From positions 6,758,001 through 6,822,000 of the forward strand of contig NZ_CP118270.1 of NCBI RefSeq assembly GCF_028771845.1: DNA of 64,000 nucleotides, given 5' to 3'. Each line of letters begins with the position of its first letter. Positions within the stretch are counted from its first letter, which is position 1. Of this stretch, positions 9,455 to 18,856 are shown in pieces. Under the pieces are notes generated by a model, which had not been told where the DNA came from, did no database searches, and saw nothing but the letters and a program-made list of their open reading frames with translations. Source of the DNA: Paenibacillus marchantiae. Lineage in GTDB: Bacteria; Bacillota; Bacilli; Paenibacillales; Paenibacillaceae. The position numbers were made by a program, and so were the translations under genes.

Positions 9455-10045
9455 TCAGTAGGCTTCAAGCTCAAACAGCCGTTTCTGGTGGCGCGCAAGC
9501 TTTTTATCAATCTGCTGGAGTTGATCAGAAGTAGAAGCATCCATTCTTGTATCAAGTAACGAATCAACCTCGGCGTATAACCGGTTTATCTCGCGTTCAA
9601 TATCTCGAGCCTGAAACACACGCTGCAATTCAAGCAACGTATTTTTGTATTCGTAGATGACACGGGTATTCTCGCCGATCTGCTCCACAATTTTACGGAC
9701 AACGCCCTGCGTATAAACATACGTCATGGTAAACTCCTCATAAATGCGATGAACAACGCCATCACCCTTAAAAGTCATAAAGAGCTTCCGGACTACGTTC
9801 GTCAGATAATGGTTTACCAGGCGGCAAGATAACTCACAGATGTAAAACCCTTCCCTACGATCAAAAGGGAAATGAACTTCTTCTCCACTCACATCTACGA
9901 GCACAATTTCCTGGCAGCCATTCTCCATCACCTTCACTCGTTGATGAATCCGGCCATCTTCTGTCATGCGTAAAAACTGATGCATCTGGGGTTCTGACAA
10001 TTTCAAAGTGGCTTTAACATACTCTGTGGCTAATCGCTGAGCCAT
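9455..10045 (-). CDS. Conserved protein of unknown function between engB and hemA
   Basis: A 196-residue protein with no domain I can name. It starts MAQRLATEYVK with GAGGAG five bases before the ATG. The first 140 residues are mixed alpha/beta. Residues about 135-190 are strongly helical and charged (LLELQRVFQARDIEREINR), suggesting a coiled coil. It has no signal peptide or membrane segment and is presumably cytoplasmic. It stands alone between the engB stop (266 bp away) and the hem promoter. B. subtilis has no equivalent at this position that I recall, so it may be a Paenibacillus-type addition. Confidence 0.8.
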   Translation of the reverse strand: MAQRLATEYVKATLKLSEPQMHQFLRMTEDGRIHQRVKVMENGCQEIVLVDVSGEEVHFPFDRREGFYICELSCRLVNHYLTNVVRKLFMTFKGDGVVHRIYEEFTMTYVYTQGVVRKIVEQIGENTRVIYEYKNTLLELQRVFQARDIEREINRLYAEVDSLLDTRMDASTSDQLQQIDKKLARHQKRLFELEAY

Positions 10046-10311
10046 AAAATCTCCTCAATTCTTTCCCGATTGTTTTGTCTTCCTGCACATGTGGCAGTGA
10101 TCTCAAAATTCTTCAGGTCGGCAAGGCCGCTACTTTGGTACTGTTGGCGCAAATGCACCTATACTCATTATACACTACCGTATAGCTATTTCGCCCCAAA
10201 ATAAAACAATGAATGTTCACGAAAATCCATAAAATATGGATTAATCCTTGATTGCATCAAAGATCCACCCCAGTTGCTCGCTTTCCTGCATCAAAATGGC
10301 GTAATCCCCGG

Positions 10312-10965
10312 TTATCCGTTAATTTCGTGGTCTGCGTGATTTTCCTCAGCCTGTGACTCTTCTTCCGCTGAAGCTTGACCGATTCCGGCAAAGCGGGTAA
10401 TGATCTCCCATAATTCTTCTTTTCCTAAACCTTCTTCCGATGAAAACGGTACAAACAGATCACCCGGGCGAAGATCCAAAGCTTCCTTGATGACTTTAAT
10501 ATGTTTGGCTCTACGCGTTTTTGGAATCTTGTCCATCTTCGTCGCAACAACTACCAGAGGCAAGCCATGATGGCGGAGCCACTCATTCATCATCATGTCA
10601 TCCTTGGACGGTTCATGTCTCATATCCACCATCTGCATGACCAGTTTCAATTCTTCGCGTCCCAACAAGTACTTCTCCATCATTTTGCCCCAGGCAAAGC
10701 GTTGCTCTTTGGAAACTTTAGCGTAGCCATATCCCGGGAAATCGACGAAGTAGAGATCCTGATTGATCTTATAATAGTTCAGTTGCTGTGTCTTACCAGG
10801 GGTAGAACTCGTCCGTGCCAAGTTTTTACGATTAATCAAACGGTTGATCAAAGATGATTTCCCTACATTTGATCGTCCCGCCAAGGCAATCTCGGGCAGG
10901 CCGTCCTCGGGGTATTGTTCAGGCCGAACGGCACTGATAATAAATTCGGATTGATTTACTTTCAT
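10312..10965 (-). CDS. ysxC: Ribosome biogenesis GTP-binding protein YsxC/EngB
   Basis: Essential GTPase that helps assemble the 50S ribosomal subunit. The G1 loop GRSNVGKSS is at residues 30-38, the switch-I region is TSSTPGKTQQLNYY, G3 is DFPGYGYAK, and G4 is TKMDK. A C-terminal acidic tail of about 20 residues (ending EENHADHEING) is longer than in B. subtilis. GAGAGGA is about ten bases before the ATG. It follows lonA as in B. subtilis (lonA-ysxC), but here a strong terminator separates the two. Confidence 0.96.
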   Translation of the reverse strand: MKVNQSEFIISAVRPEQYPEDGLPEIALAGRSNVGKSSLINRLINRKNLARTSSTPGKTQQLNYYKINQDLYFVDFPGYGYAKVSKEQRFAWGKMMEKYLLGREELKLVMQMVDMRHEPSKDDMMMNEWLRHHGLPLVVVATKMDKIPKTRRAKHIKVIKEALDLRPGDLFVPFSSEEGLGKEELWEIITRFAGIGQASAEEESQAEENHADHEING

Positions 10966-11043
10966 AATGTATCTGTCCTCTCTTGAATCCTGTGCTCTTA
11001 ATTAGAGCTGCTGTTGGTATTATGCCATGGATTGTTCTATCAT

Positions 11044-11091
11044 ACCAAAAAAACCGTTCCAGCGGACGCCAAAGCTTCCGCAGAACGGTTT
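11044..11091 (-). terminator. Intrinsic terminator downstream of lonA
   Basis: On the minus strand AAACCGTTC (11091-11083) pairs with GAACGGTTT (11059-11051), with an inner GCGGA/TCCGC stem. It is followed by an unbroken run of about seven T residues. It lies 30 nt after the lonA stop and 80 nt before ysxC, so ysxC probably relies on read-through or its own start site. Confidence 0.85.
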
Positions 11092-11120
11092 ACTCTTCAT
11101 ACGATCCCTCGTTTAACGGA

Positions 11121-13460
11121 CTACAGGTGTATTCCTGCCTGTTCCACAAGCGCATGTTGCAGCACCTGATCCATATGGGCTACAGGAACAAATTCCACAT
11201 CTTCTTTGATGCTGTCCGGAATATCCCGCAGGTCCCGTTCGTTATCCTTGGGCAATAATATTTTTTTGTAACCGGCACGGTGGGCCGCCAGTGATTTTTC
11301 CTTAAGTCCGCCGATCGGCAACACACGGCCACGAAGCGTTATTTCGCCCGTCATAGCAATGTCCTTGGAGACATGTTTGTTCGTCAGAGCAGAGATCAAC
11401 GCAGTCGCCATCGTAATCCCAGCAGATGGTCCATCCTTCGGAATGGCACCTTCTGGAACGTGGATATGGATATCGTTCTTCTCATGGAAGTCAGACGGAA
11501 TACCAAGCTGTGCAGCTTTGGATCGGGTGTAGCTGAATGCCGCCTGAGCCGATTCCTTCATGACATCGCCCAGTTTACCTGTCAGCGTCAGCTTGCCTGT
11601 ACCAGGTACAACGGTAACCTCGATCACGAGGGTATCTCCACCCACTTCAGTCCACGCCAATCCCGTCACAGTACCAATCTGATCTTCCAGTTCGGCCATA
11701 CCATAGCGGAATTTACCCGGACCAAGGTAATCCTTCACTTCATCTGCTGTAATGTTAATCTGACCTTCCACACCAGACACGATGTTTTTGGCCGCTTTCC
11801 GACACAACGAAGCCATCTGCTGTTCCAGATTTCGCACGCCGGACTCTCGTGTATATTCACGAATGACACGCAACATGCTGTCATCCCCGATATTCAGCTG
11901 ATCTTCTTCCAGACCATGATCCTGTTTCTGTTTCGGCAGCAAATAGTTTTTGGCAATTTGCAGCTTCTCCAGCTCGGTATACCCCGGAATATTGAGCATC
12001 TCCATCCGGTCCAAAAGCGGACGTGGAATGTTATGCACTGTGTTGGCAGTTGTAATAAACATAACGTTAGATAAGTCAAACGGCAACTCTACAAAGTGAT
12101 CACTGAATGTGTTGTTCTGTTCAGGATCAAGTACTTCGAGCAACGCTGCGGAAGGGTCTCCGCGGAAGTCTGAAGCCATTTTATCGATCTCGTCCAGCAG
12201 GAATACCGGATTGAGTGAACCCGCTGTCTTCATGCCCTGAATGATACGACCTGGCATTGCACCCACATAGGTACGTCGATGACCGCGAATTTCCGCTTCA
12301 TCTCGCACGCCACCCAACGATATTCTGACGAATTCACGTCCAAGGGATCTGGCGATAGAGCGGGCAAGCGACGTTTTCCCGACCCCTGGAGGTCCAACCA
12401 GACAGAGGATCGGTCCTTTAAGCTTTTTCACCAGCTTCTGAACAGCCAGATATTCAAGCACACGTTCTTTCGGTTTTTCCAAACCGTAGTGATCTGCATT
12501 TAACACATCTTCAGCCTTTTGAATATCCAGATCGTCAGCTGTCAGCTGCGTCCAAGGCAGTCCCAGCAGCCAATCCACATAGTTGCGGATAACGCCACCT
12601 TCGGCAGAACTTGATGGCATTTTCTCCAGCCGATCAATTTCTTTCTCAACCTTTTCCTTCACCTTGTCCGGCAAGCCAAGAGCCTCCATTTGATTTCGGA
12701 GTTCCTCAACCTCCCCGGCACGGCCTTCTTTCTCACCCAGCTCTTTTTGAATCGCCTTCATCTGCTCACGCAGATAGTACTCTTTCTGGGTTTTCTCCAT
12801 CTGTTTCTTCACGCGCTGGCTGATTTTGCGTTCAAGCTCCAGTACTTCCCGCTCATTGTTCAGGATGTCCAGCAACTTCTCCAGCCGTTCACGAACGTCG
12901 ATGGTCTCCAAAATCTCCTGTTTGTCCTTGATCTTCAAAGACAGGTGACTGGTGATGACATCGGCCAAGCGACCTGGTTCTTCAATATCAGACACAGCCG
13001 CAAGTGTCTCAGGTGTAACCTTTTTGGACAGATTAATATAATTTTCGAACTGGTTCAGAACTGTACGCATCAGCGCATCTGTTTCCGGATGACTGTTCTC
13101 CTCTTCAGGAAGCTCTTGTGCCAGAACCTCATAGTATTCCTCGTTGTCCGTATATTCAATGATTTCAGCCCGTTCCAAGCCTTCCACAAGTACACGAATC
13201 GTCCCGTTTGGAAGCTTCAGCATCTGTCTGACCTTGGCAACCGTTCCGATTCTGAAAATATCCTCTTGTGTTGGTTCTTCAATATTTACCTCGGCTTGGG
13301 AACATAGGAGAATCAAATGTTCTTCTACCATCGCTTTTTCTAAAGCCTTGACCGATTTCTCCCGGCCCACATCGAGATGCAGTACCATACTCGGGTAGAC
13401 GAGAAGTCCTCTTAAAGGCAGTAAAGGAAAACGACGACCTTTCGCTTTGCTCGGTCCCAT
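11121..13460 (-). CDS. lonA: ATP-dependent protease LonA
   Basis: Cytoplasmic AAA+ serine protease that degrades misfolded and regulatory proteins. The N-terminal substrate-binding domain starts LPLRGLLVYPSMV. Walker A is GPPGVGKTS (about 356-364) and Walker B is FLLDEIDKM. The Ser-Lys dyad is at S679 (PKDGPSAG) and K722 (GGLKEKSLAAHR). The start MGPSKAKGRRFP at 13460 has GGAGGT nine bases upstream; an in-frame ATG at 13502 has none. Length is 779 residues, close to the 774 of B. subtilis. It is 86 bp downstream of lonB. Confidence 0.97.
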   Translation of the reverse strand: MGPSKAKGRRFPLLPLRGLLVYPSMVLHLDVGREKSVKALEKAMVEEHLILLCSQAEVNIEEPTQEDIFRIGTVAKVRQMLKLPNGTIRVLVEGLERAEIIEYTDNEEYYEVLAQELPEEENSHPETDALMRTVLNQFENYINLSKKVTPETLAAVSDIEEPGRLADVITSHLSLKIKDKQEILETIDVRERLEKLLDILNNEREVLELERKISQRVKKQMEKTQKEYYLREQMKAIQKELGEKEGRAGEVEELRNQMEALGLPDKVKEKVEKEIDRLEKMPSSSAEGGVIRNYVDWLLGLPWTQLTADDLDIQKAEDVLNADHYGLEKPKERVLEYLAVQKLVKKLKGPILCLVGPPGVGKTSLARSIARSLGREFVRISLGGVRDEAEIRGHRRTYVGAMPGRIIQGMKTAGSLNPVFLLDEIDKMASDFRGDPSAALLEVLDPEQNNTFSDHFVELPFDLSNVMFITTANTVHNIPRPLLDRMEMLNIPGYTELEKLQIAKNYLLPKQKQDHGLEEDQLNIGDDSMLRVIREYTRESGVRNLEQQMASLCRKAAKNIVSGVEGQINITADEVKDYLGPGKFRYGMAELEDQIGTVTGLAWTEVGGDTLVIEVTVVPGTGKLTLTGKLGDVMKESAQAAFSYTRSKAAQLGIPSDFHEKNDIHIHVPEGAIPKDGPSAGITMATALISALTNKHVSKDIAMTGEITLRGRVLPIGGLKEKSLAAHRAGYKKILLPKDNERDLRDIPDSIKEDVEFVPVAHMDQVLQHALVEQAGIHL

Positions 13461-13546
13461 CGCTTTCGCACCTCCAATGGCTCTCAGGTTGTAGTCATTC
13501 ATTATTCTATCAAATGTTCACATAAAAAACCAATGAAGGGAAGCGC

Positions 13547-15301
13547 TTAGCAGCTTCCCGAATCTGTAACCTGTCCTGGACGGGGCAAGTCAGCACGTAA
13601 ATAGGATGCGGATGCCGGCGGGAAAATCTCCGGTGCAGGTGTTGCTGTCTCCTCCGCAAGGTTGATTTGTTTGGCTTGCTCCTCATTAGGCACCCAGTCA
13701 AATACTTCTCGGAATACGTCTTCAACGGTATCGACCGGGATAACTCGTAAGCCATCCAGATTTTCAAAGATGGACTGCCAGTTCTCTGCCGGAATAATGA
13801 CCGTTTTGGCGCCCGCCTGGAATGCAGCCTCCACTTTGGCGAGTACACCGCCGATCGGTTTTACCCGGCCATGAATACTGATCTCGCCAGTCATCGCTGT
13901 CTCATGGTCAATCGGACGCCCCTGGATGGCTGATGTAATGGCTGTCGCCATGGCAATCCCCGCAGATGGGCCATCAATTGGCGTTCCACCTGGGAAGTTG
14001 ACGTGTAAATCATAGTCGTTAGGACGAATGCCCATGGCCTTTAATACGGTTATCACATTTTCAACCGAGCCTCTAGCCATGCTTTTTCGCCGGAGTGTGC
14101 GCGAACCGCCTCCAATCTCTTCTTCATCCACAACTCCCGTGATGTTAATTCGTCCCTGATCTCGAAGAGTCGGAACAGCGGATACTTCAATCTCCAGAAT
14201 GGTGCCCATATTCGGTCCATATACGGCCAAGCCATTCACAAAACCGATCTGTGGCCGCATAGGCACCTTGCGATCTGGCCGGGGCTGAATCTGGCTGCTG
14301 CTAGCGACCCATTCCACATCCGACGCCTGCAGCGTTTCACGTTTTTCAGTCAAAGCCAGCCCAGCAGCGAGTTGAATGATATTGACCGCTTCACGGCCAT
14401 TGGTTGCATAGCGCTTAACCACATCAACTGCCTCTGGACATGGACTGAATCCGATTTTCTGTACAGCGTCTTCCGCAATTTGCCCGATTTCTTCCGGCAG
14501 CAATGGACGGAAATAGACCTCCATGCACCGCGAGCGCAAGGCTGGAGGCAGTTCATGGGACGATCGAGTCGTCGCTCCGACAAGACGAAAATCGGCTGGC
14601 AGACCATTTTGAAAAATATCGTGGATATAAGCAGGAGTATGCGTGTCTTCCGAGTTATAGTACGCACTTTCCAAAAACACCTTGCGGTCCTCCAATACTT
14701 TCAGCAGTTTATTCATCTGAATGGAATGCAGTTCACCGATCTCATCAATAAAAAGCATCCCTCCATGCGCTTTGGTAACGGCACCGGGTTTCGGCTGTGG
14801 AATGCCTGCTACGCCCATCGCTCCTGCTCCCTGATAGATCGGATCATGCACTGAACCAATCAAAGGGTCAGCAATACCCCGTTCATCAAAACGCGCCGTC
14901 GTGGCGTCAAGTTCCGTGAATTTGGCATCGGCCTTGAAGGGAGATGACGGATTCTTTTTGGCTTCTTCCAAAACCACCCTTGCAGCAGCTGTTTTACCTA
15001 CCCCTGGAGGTCCATATATAATGACATGCTGTGGATTAGCACTGCATAGCGCGGCTTTAAGGGCGCGAAGTCCGTCTTTTTGCCCTACAATGTCATTAAT
15101 GGTTGCCGGACGTGTCTTCTCTGACAGGGGCTTGGTGAGTGAAATGGAGCGCAACTTCCGCAGCTTCTCCAGTTCCTTGCGGGATTCACGCTCCACCGCA
15201 CCGCGATTCGTTTTCTGCCCTCGAAGTAAATTCCAGAAATACAAACCGATCACCACACCAAAAAATAACTGAATCATCATTATGACCATACCAAATTCCA
15301 T
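13547..15301 (-). CDS. lonB: Forespore-type ATP-dependent protease LonB
   Basis: Membrane-anchored Lon homologue without the LonA N-domain. Residues 1-25 form a hydrophobic anchor (MIQLFFGVVIGLYFW). The AAA+ core has Walker A GPPGVGKTAA (about 95) and FIDEIGELH. The protease domain has the Ser in PIDGPSAGIAMATA and the Lys in GGVLAKVEAAFQAGA. In B. subtilis LonB is made in the forespore under sigma F, and a matching promoter is seen here. The 584-residue protein has a C-terminal tail of roughly 40 residues rich in Ala/Pro beyond the protease fold. AGGAGG lies ten bases before the ATG. Confidence 0.94.
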   Translation of the reverse strand: MEFGMVIMMIQLFFGVVIGLYFWNLLRGQKTNRGAVERESRKELEKLRKLRSISLTKPLSEKTRPATINDIVGQKDGLRALKAALCSANPQHVIIYGPPGVGKTAAARVVLEEAKKNPSSPFKADAKFTELDATTARFDERGIADPLIGSVHDPIYQGAGAMGVAGIPQPKPGAVTKAHGGMLFIDEIGELHSIQMNKLLKVLEDRKVFLESAYYNSEDTHTPAYIHDIFQNGLPADFRLVGATTRSSHELPPALRSRCMEVYFRPLLPEEIGQIAEDAVQKIGFSPCPEAVDVVKRYATNGREAVNIIQLAAGLALTEKRETLQASDVEWVASSSQIQPRPDRKVPMRPQIGFVNGLAVYGPNMGTILEIEVSAVPTLRDQGRINITGVVDEEEIGGGSRTLRRKSMARGSVENVITVLKAMGIRPNDYDLHVNFPGGTPIDGPSAGIAMATAITSAIQGRPIDHETAMTGEISIHGRVKPIGGVLAKVEAAFQAGAKTVIIPAENWQSIFENLDGLRVIPVDTVEDVFREVFDWVPNEEQAKQINLAEETATPAPEIFPPASASYLRADLPRPGQVTDSGSC

Positions 15302-15358
15302 GTCTCAACATCCTCCTGTTCTAACCCTATTCTCATACGAGATCATGCTAATACTTGG

Positions 15359-15387
15359 TAGTATAGCCTTTTCACCGAGACGTAAAC
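15359..15387 (-). promoter_or_regulatory. Candidate sigma-F promoter of lonB
   Basis: On the minus strand GTTTA (15387-15383) and GGCTATACTA (15368-15359) match the sigma-F consensus elements GYWTA and GGNNANAHTR at every position. They are separated by 14 bp, about one less than usual, and the -10 ends 57 bp before the lonB ATG. A sigma-A reading (TATACT with a poor -35) is possible. Known forespore expression of B. subtilis lonB supports the sigma-F reading. Confidence 0.6.
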
Positions 15388-15416
15388 GGGTGATCAGGAA
15401 ATTGTATGTTTGAGAA

Positions 15417-15449
15417 CAAAAAACAGCCCGTCAATGCTGACGGACTGTT
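15417..15449 (-). terminator. Intrinsic terminator downstream of ispG
   Basis: On the minus strand AACAGTCCGTCA (15449-15438) pairs with TGACGGGCTGTT (15433-15422) around a 4-nt loop, followed by a TTTTTT run. It lies just after the ispG stop and insulates the lonB promoter. Confidence 0.85.
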
Positions 15450-15470
15450 ACAAAACGATATATAAATCAA

Positions 15471-16568
15471 TCAGTGCGAGCGGCCAGGAATAACGCCTGT
15501 CGCTTCATAAGACTCCACGATTTTGTCAATCTCTTTTTTCAATTCCTCAACCATGATCTCTTCTGGCACTTTACGGATCATTTTACCATGACGGAATAAC
15601 AAGCCTTCTCCGCGTGCACCGGCAATACCGATATCCGCTTCCTTGGCTTCACCCGGACCGTTAACAGCACAACCCAGCACCGATACTTTGATCGGCACCT
15701 TAAGTTTGGAGATATACTCTTCCACTTCATTCGCAATGGAGAACAGATCGATATCCAAACGGCCACAGGTAGGACAGGAAATCAGCGTAGCTGCATTTGA
15801 AATCAGACCAAAGGTTTTGAGCAGGTCACGAGCAACCTTAATCTCTTCAACCGGGTCCGCACTAAGCGATATCCGCATCGTCGAACCAATGCCCATGGAT
15901 AACAAGGCACCCATACCGGCAGAACTTTTGATTGTACCAGAGAACAATGTACCCGCCTCGGTAATGCCCAAATGCAACGGATACTTGATGATCTCAGCCG
16001 CTTTGGAATAAGCCTCAATCGCCATCGGCACATCCGATGCTTTGAGAGACACGATAATATCGTGAAAATCCAATTCTTCTAGAATGCCAATGTGATAAAG
16101 TGCACTTTCTACCATAGCATCAGCTGTTGGATAACCATATTTTTCGAGCAAATGGTTCTCCAGAGAACCTGCGTTTACCCCGATCCGAATCGGAATACCC
16201 TTCTCTTTACAAGCTTTGACGACTTCCTCTACTTTGGAACGTTTACCGATATTGCCGGGATTAATCCGTACTTTATCGATGCCATTCTCAATCGCAAGGA
16301 GCGCCAGTTTATAATTAAAATGGATATCCGCTACGAGCGGAATATTAATCCGTTTTTTGATTTCCTTGATGGCTGCTGCAGCTTCCTCATTGTTCACCGT
16401 TACACGCACCACTTGGCAGCCTGCTTCTTCCAAACGCAAAATCTCTGCCACGGTTGCCTCAACGTCTGCCGTTTTCGTTGTACACATGCTCTGGATGATG
16501 ACTTCGTTGCTGCCACCAATCGTTAAGTTACCCACTTTTACGGGTCGTGTATCTTGTCTTAAAAACAT
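15471..16568 (-). CDS. ispG: (E)-4-hydroxy-3-methylbut-2-enyl-diphosphate synthase
   Basis: The [4Fe-4S] enzyme that reductively opens MEcPP to HMBPP in the MEP isoprenoid pathway. The cluster ligands are the cysteines of LISCPTCGR, with the third in VLGCAVNGPGEA, followed by the conserved Glu region. The TIM-barrel N-part begins FLRQDTRPVKVGNLTIGG. The start at 16568 has GGGGAGA about ten bases upstream; the frame is open upstream to 16652 without support. Length is 365 residues, the short bacterial form. It sits between clpX and lonB, an unlinked function. Confidence 0.95.
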   Translation of the reverse strand: MFLRQDTRPVKVGNLTIGGSNEVIIQSMCTTKTADVEATVAEILRLEEAGCQVVRVTVNNEEAAAAIKEIKKRINIPLVADIHFNYKLALLAIENGIDKVRINPGNIGKRSKVEEVVKACKEKGIPIRIGVNAGSLENHLLEKYGYPTADAMVESALYHIGILEELDFHDIIVSLKASDVPMAIEAYSKAAEIIKYPLHLGITEAGTLFSGTIKSSAGMGALLSMGIGSTMRISLSADPVEEIKVARDLLKTFGLISNAATLISCPTCGRLDIDLFSIANEVEEYISKLKVPIKVSVLGCAVNGPGEAKEADIGIAGARGEGLLFRHGKMIRKVPEEIMVEELKKEIDKIVESYEATGVIPGRSH

Positions 16569-16597
16569 GAGTGATTTCTCTCCCCACAACGTCAAAG

Positions 16598-16643
16598 CTC
16601 CACCCTGACAGAGACATGAATTCGCCTTCTGCCAGGAGTGGAG
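16598..16643 (-). promoter_or_regulatory. Long hairpin in the clpX-ispG intergenic leader
   Basis: CTCCACTCCTGGCAG (minus strand, 16643-16629) pairs with CTGTCAGGGTGGAG (16611-16598), with one bulge and one wobble, around a 17-nt loop. No T-run follows, so it is not a standard terminator. It ends 30 nt before the ispG start and could be an RNA-processing or translational control element. Function is unknown. Confidence 0.45.
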
Positions 16644-16691
16644 AACTGACAAGTCTATATTTCAGTGTTGAAACGGAATATTCGCCTTTAG

Positions 16692-17945
16692 TTAGGCACT
16701 TTCTTCCTGCTTGTCGTCCTTGGATTGGCTCAGTTCAGGCACGACTCTCTTCTCAACGACCTCTTCGGTAATGACACAGTTCGTAACATCATCACGGGAA
16801 GGCACTTCGTACATAATCTCAAGCATAATGCCCTCGATGATTGCACGTAGTCCACGTGCACCCGTGTTACGTTTAATGGCTTCCTTCGCAATCGCCAGCA
16901 ATGCTCCTGGTTCGAACACCAGATTCACATTATCCAGCTCAAGCAGTTTTTGGTACTGTTTCGTAAGCGCATTTTTTGGCTCGGAAAGAATCCGTACCAA
17001 TGTGTCTTCGTCCAGTGGCTCCAAAGTGGAGATAACTGGCAAACGGCCTACAAATTCCGGAATCAGACCGAATTTCAGCAAGTCTTCCGGCAATACCATA
17101 CCCAGATATTCACCTGGTTTAAGATCTTTTTGTTCCGCAACGGTATTAAAGCCGATGACTTTTTTACCGATCCGGCGTTTAATCATTTGCTCGAGACCAT
17201 CAAAGGCACCGCCACAAATGAACAAGATGTTGGTGGTATCAATCTGGATGAATTCCTGATGTGGATGCTTACGACCACCTTGTGGTGGTACAGAAGCTAC
17301 AGTTCCTTCCAGGATTTTCAAGAGCGCTTGTTGAACACCTTCACCCGATACATCACGAGTAATGGATGGGTTCTCGGATTTACGCGCTACTTTATCAATT
17401 TCATCGATATAAATAATGCCGCGCTCTGCTTTTTCCACATCATAATCAGCAGCTTGAATCAGCTTGAGCAGAATGTTCTCTACATCTTCGCCGACATAAC
17501 CCGCTTCCGTCAATGAAGTTGCATCAGCAATAGCAAAAGGAACATTAAGGATTTTGGCCATCGTTTGCGCAAGCAACGTTTTACCAGAACCCGTAGGTCC
17601 TAACAGCAAAATATTACTTTTTTGCAATTCAACATCCTCAATCTTACTTTGTGTGTTGATCCGTTTATAGTGATTGTAAACCGCTACAGACAAAGATTTC
17701 TTCGCCTGATCCTGACCAATGACGTACTGGTCAAGAATGTCGCGGATTTCTTTCGGTTTTGGAATATCTTTGAGGTCCAGTTCTTCGTCATGACCGAGCT
17801 CTTCCTCTACGATTTCAGTGCACAGTTCGATACATTCATCACAAATGTAAACGCCCGGTCCAGCGACCAGCTTGCGCACCTGTTCCTGAGATTTACCGCA
17901 AAAAGAGCATTTCAACTGCCCTTTCTCATCGTTAAATTTAAACAT
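16692..17945 (-). CDS. clpX: ATP-dependent Clp protease ATP-binding subunit ClpX
   Basis: AAA+ unfoldase that feeds substrates into ClpP. The N-terminal zinc-binding domain has Cys pairs at 13/16 and 35/38 (CSFC, CDEC). Walker A is GPTGSGKT (about 115-122) and Walker B is IIYIDEIDK. The pore loop GYVGEDV and the ClpP-docking region with an IGF-type motif (KKVIGFN) are visible. AAAGGGGTGG precedes the ATG at 17945. It lies 12 bp after clpP and is presumably co-transcribed with it, unlike B. subtilis, where clpX follows tig and clpP is elsewhere. Length is 417 residues. Confidence 0.97.
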   Translation of the reverse strand: MFKFNDEKGQLKCSFCGKSQEQVRKLVAGPGVYICDECIELCTEIVEEELGHDEELDLKDIPKPKEIRDILDQYVIGQDQAKKSLSVAVYNHYKRINTQSKIEDVELQKSNILLLGPTGSGKTLLAQTMAKILNVPFAIADATSLTEAGYVGEDVENILLKLIQAADYDVEKAERGIIYIDEIDKVARKSENPSITRDVSGEGVQQALLKILEGTVASVPPQGGRKHPHQEFIQIDTTNILFICGGAFDGLEQMIKRRIGKKVIGFNTVAEQKDLKPGEYLGMVLPEDLLKFGLIPEFVGRLPVISTLEPLDEDTLVRILSEPKNALTKQYQKLLELDNVNLVFEPGALLAIAKEAIKRNTGARGLRAIIEGIMLEIMYEVPSRDDVTNCVITEEVVEKRVVPELSQSKDDKQEESA

Positions 17946-17957
17946 GAAACCACCCCT

Positions 17958-18548
17958 TTAGGAATTGATCGGTCTGCTGAGCACCTGGTCAATAATGCCG
18001 TACGTTTTGGCTTCTTCAGCACTCATGAAAAAGTCACGGTCTGTGTCCCGCTCGATTTTCTCAAGGGGTTGACCTGTACGATCGACGTATATTTGATTCA
18101 GTTTCTGACGTGTTTTAATAATCCATTCTGCGTGAATTTTGATATCCGCAGCCTGTCCTTGAACGCCGCCAAGCGGCTGATGAATCATCACTTCGCTGTT
18201 AGTCAGCGCATATCGTTTACCAGGAGCTCCGGCTGTCAGCAATAACGAGCCCATGCTTGCTGCCATACCTACGCAAATGGTCGATACATCCGGCTTGATA
18301 TATTGCATCGTATCGTATATACCCATCCCTGCGGTGACAGAACCACCAGGTGAATTAATGTACAAACTTATATCCTTCTCAGGATCGTCGGCTGCCAAAA
18401 ACAAAAGCTGCGCTATGACAAGATTGGCTACATCGTCATCAATCGCACTGGTTAAAAAGATAATGCGATCCTTCAGCAAACGCGAATATATATCGTAAGA
18501 CCGCTCGCCTCGATTGGTTTGTTCAACAACCATTGGCACCAGACTCAT
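17958..18548 (-). CDS. clpP: ATP-dependent Clp protease proteolytic subunit ClpP
   Basis: Serine peptidase that forms the tetradecameric degradation chamber used by ClpX and other Clp ATPases. The catalytic triad is Ser98 (AASMGSLLL), His123 (MIHQPLGG) and Asp171 (ERDTDRDFFM). Length is 196 residues, as expected. AAGAGG lies about nine bases before the ATG. A clear sigma-A promoter is at 18611-18639. I found no CtsR heptamer repeat in this leader, so heat-shock control by CtsR is not evident here. Confidence 0.97.
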   Translation of the reverse strand: MSLVPMVVEQTNRGERSYDIYSRLLKDRIIFLTSAIDDDVANLVIAQLLFLAADDPEKDISLYINSPGGSVTAGMGIYDTMQYIKPDVSTICVGMAASMGSLLLTAGAPGKRYALTNSEVMIHQPLGGVQGQAADIKIHAEWIIKTRQKLNQIYVDRTGQPLEKIERDTDRDFFMSAEEAKTYGIIDQVLSRPINS

Positions 18549-18610
18549 GAGACCAACCTCTTTTCTACATGTAATTAGACATAGGCTACCTGTAAAGCAA
18601 ACCCAAATTC

Positions 18611-18639
18611 ATTCTAACACGTTCCTGTGACAATGTCAT
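18611..18639 (-). promoter_or_regulatory. Sigma-A promoter of clpP-clpX
   Basis: On the minus strand ATGACA (18639-18634), a 17-bp spacer and TAGAAT (18616-18611) preceded by TGT (extended -10). The -10 ends about 62 bp before the clpP start codon. Confidence 0.7.
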
Positions 18640-18856
18640 TTTTCACAAGTGGTGTAAAGACGGAGTAAGTTTACTTTTTTGCCTGATCATATTTAACCAT
18701 GTTTTCTATGTATGTGCAAATCGGAGCAATCCTATGCCGTTTCACCTTTTTTTTATTTGCAGGAGAACCATAGGACCTTGAATATGCATAACCAATGCCA
18801 CAACGAAATCCATCCATATTATTACTGAATCCTCTATAAAATGGATGCCATAATTT

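Noticed and set aside
11373..12074. 233-residue plus-strand frame
   Set aside because: Antisense to lonA, without SD or recognisable motifs.
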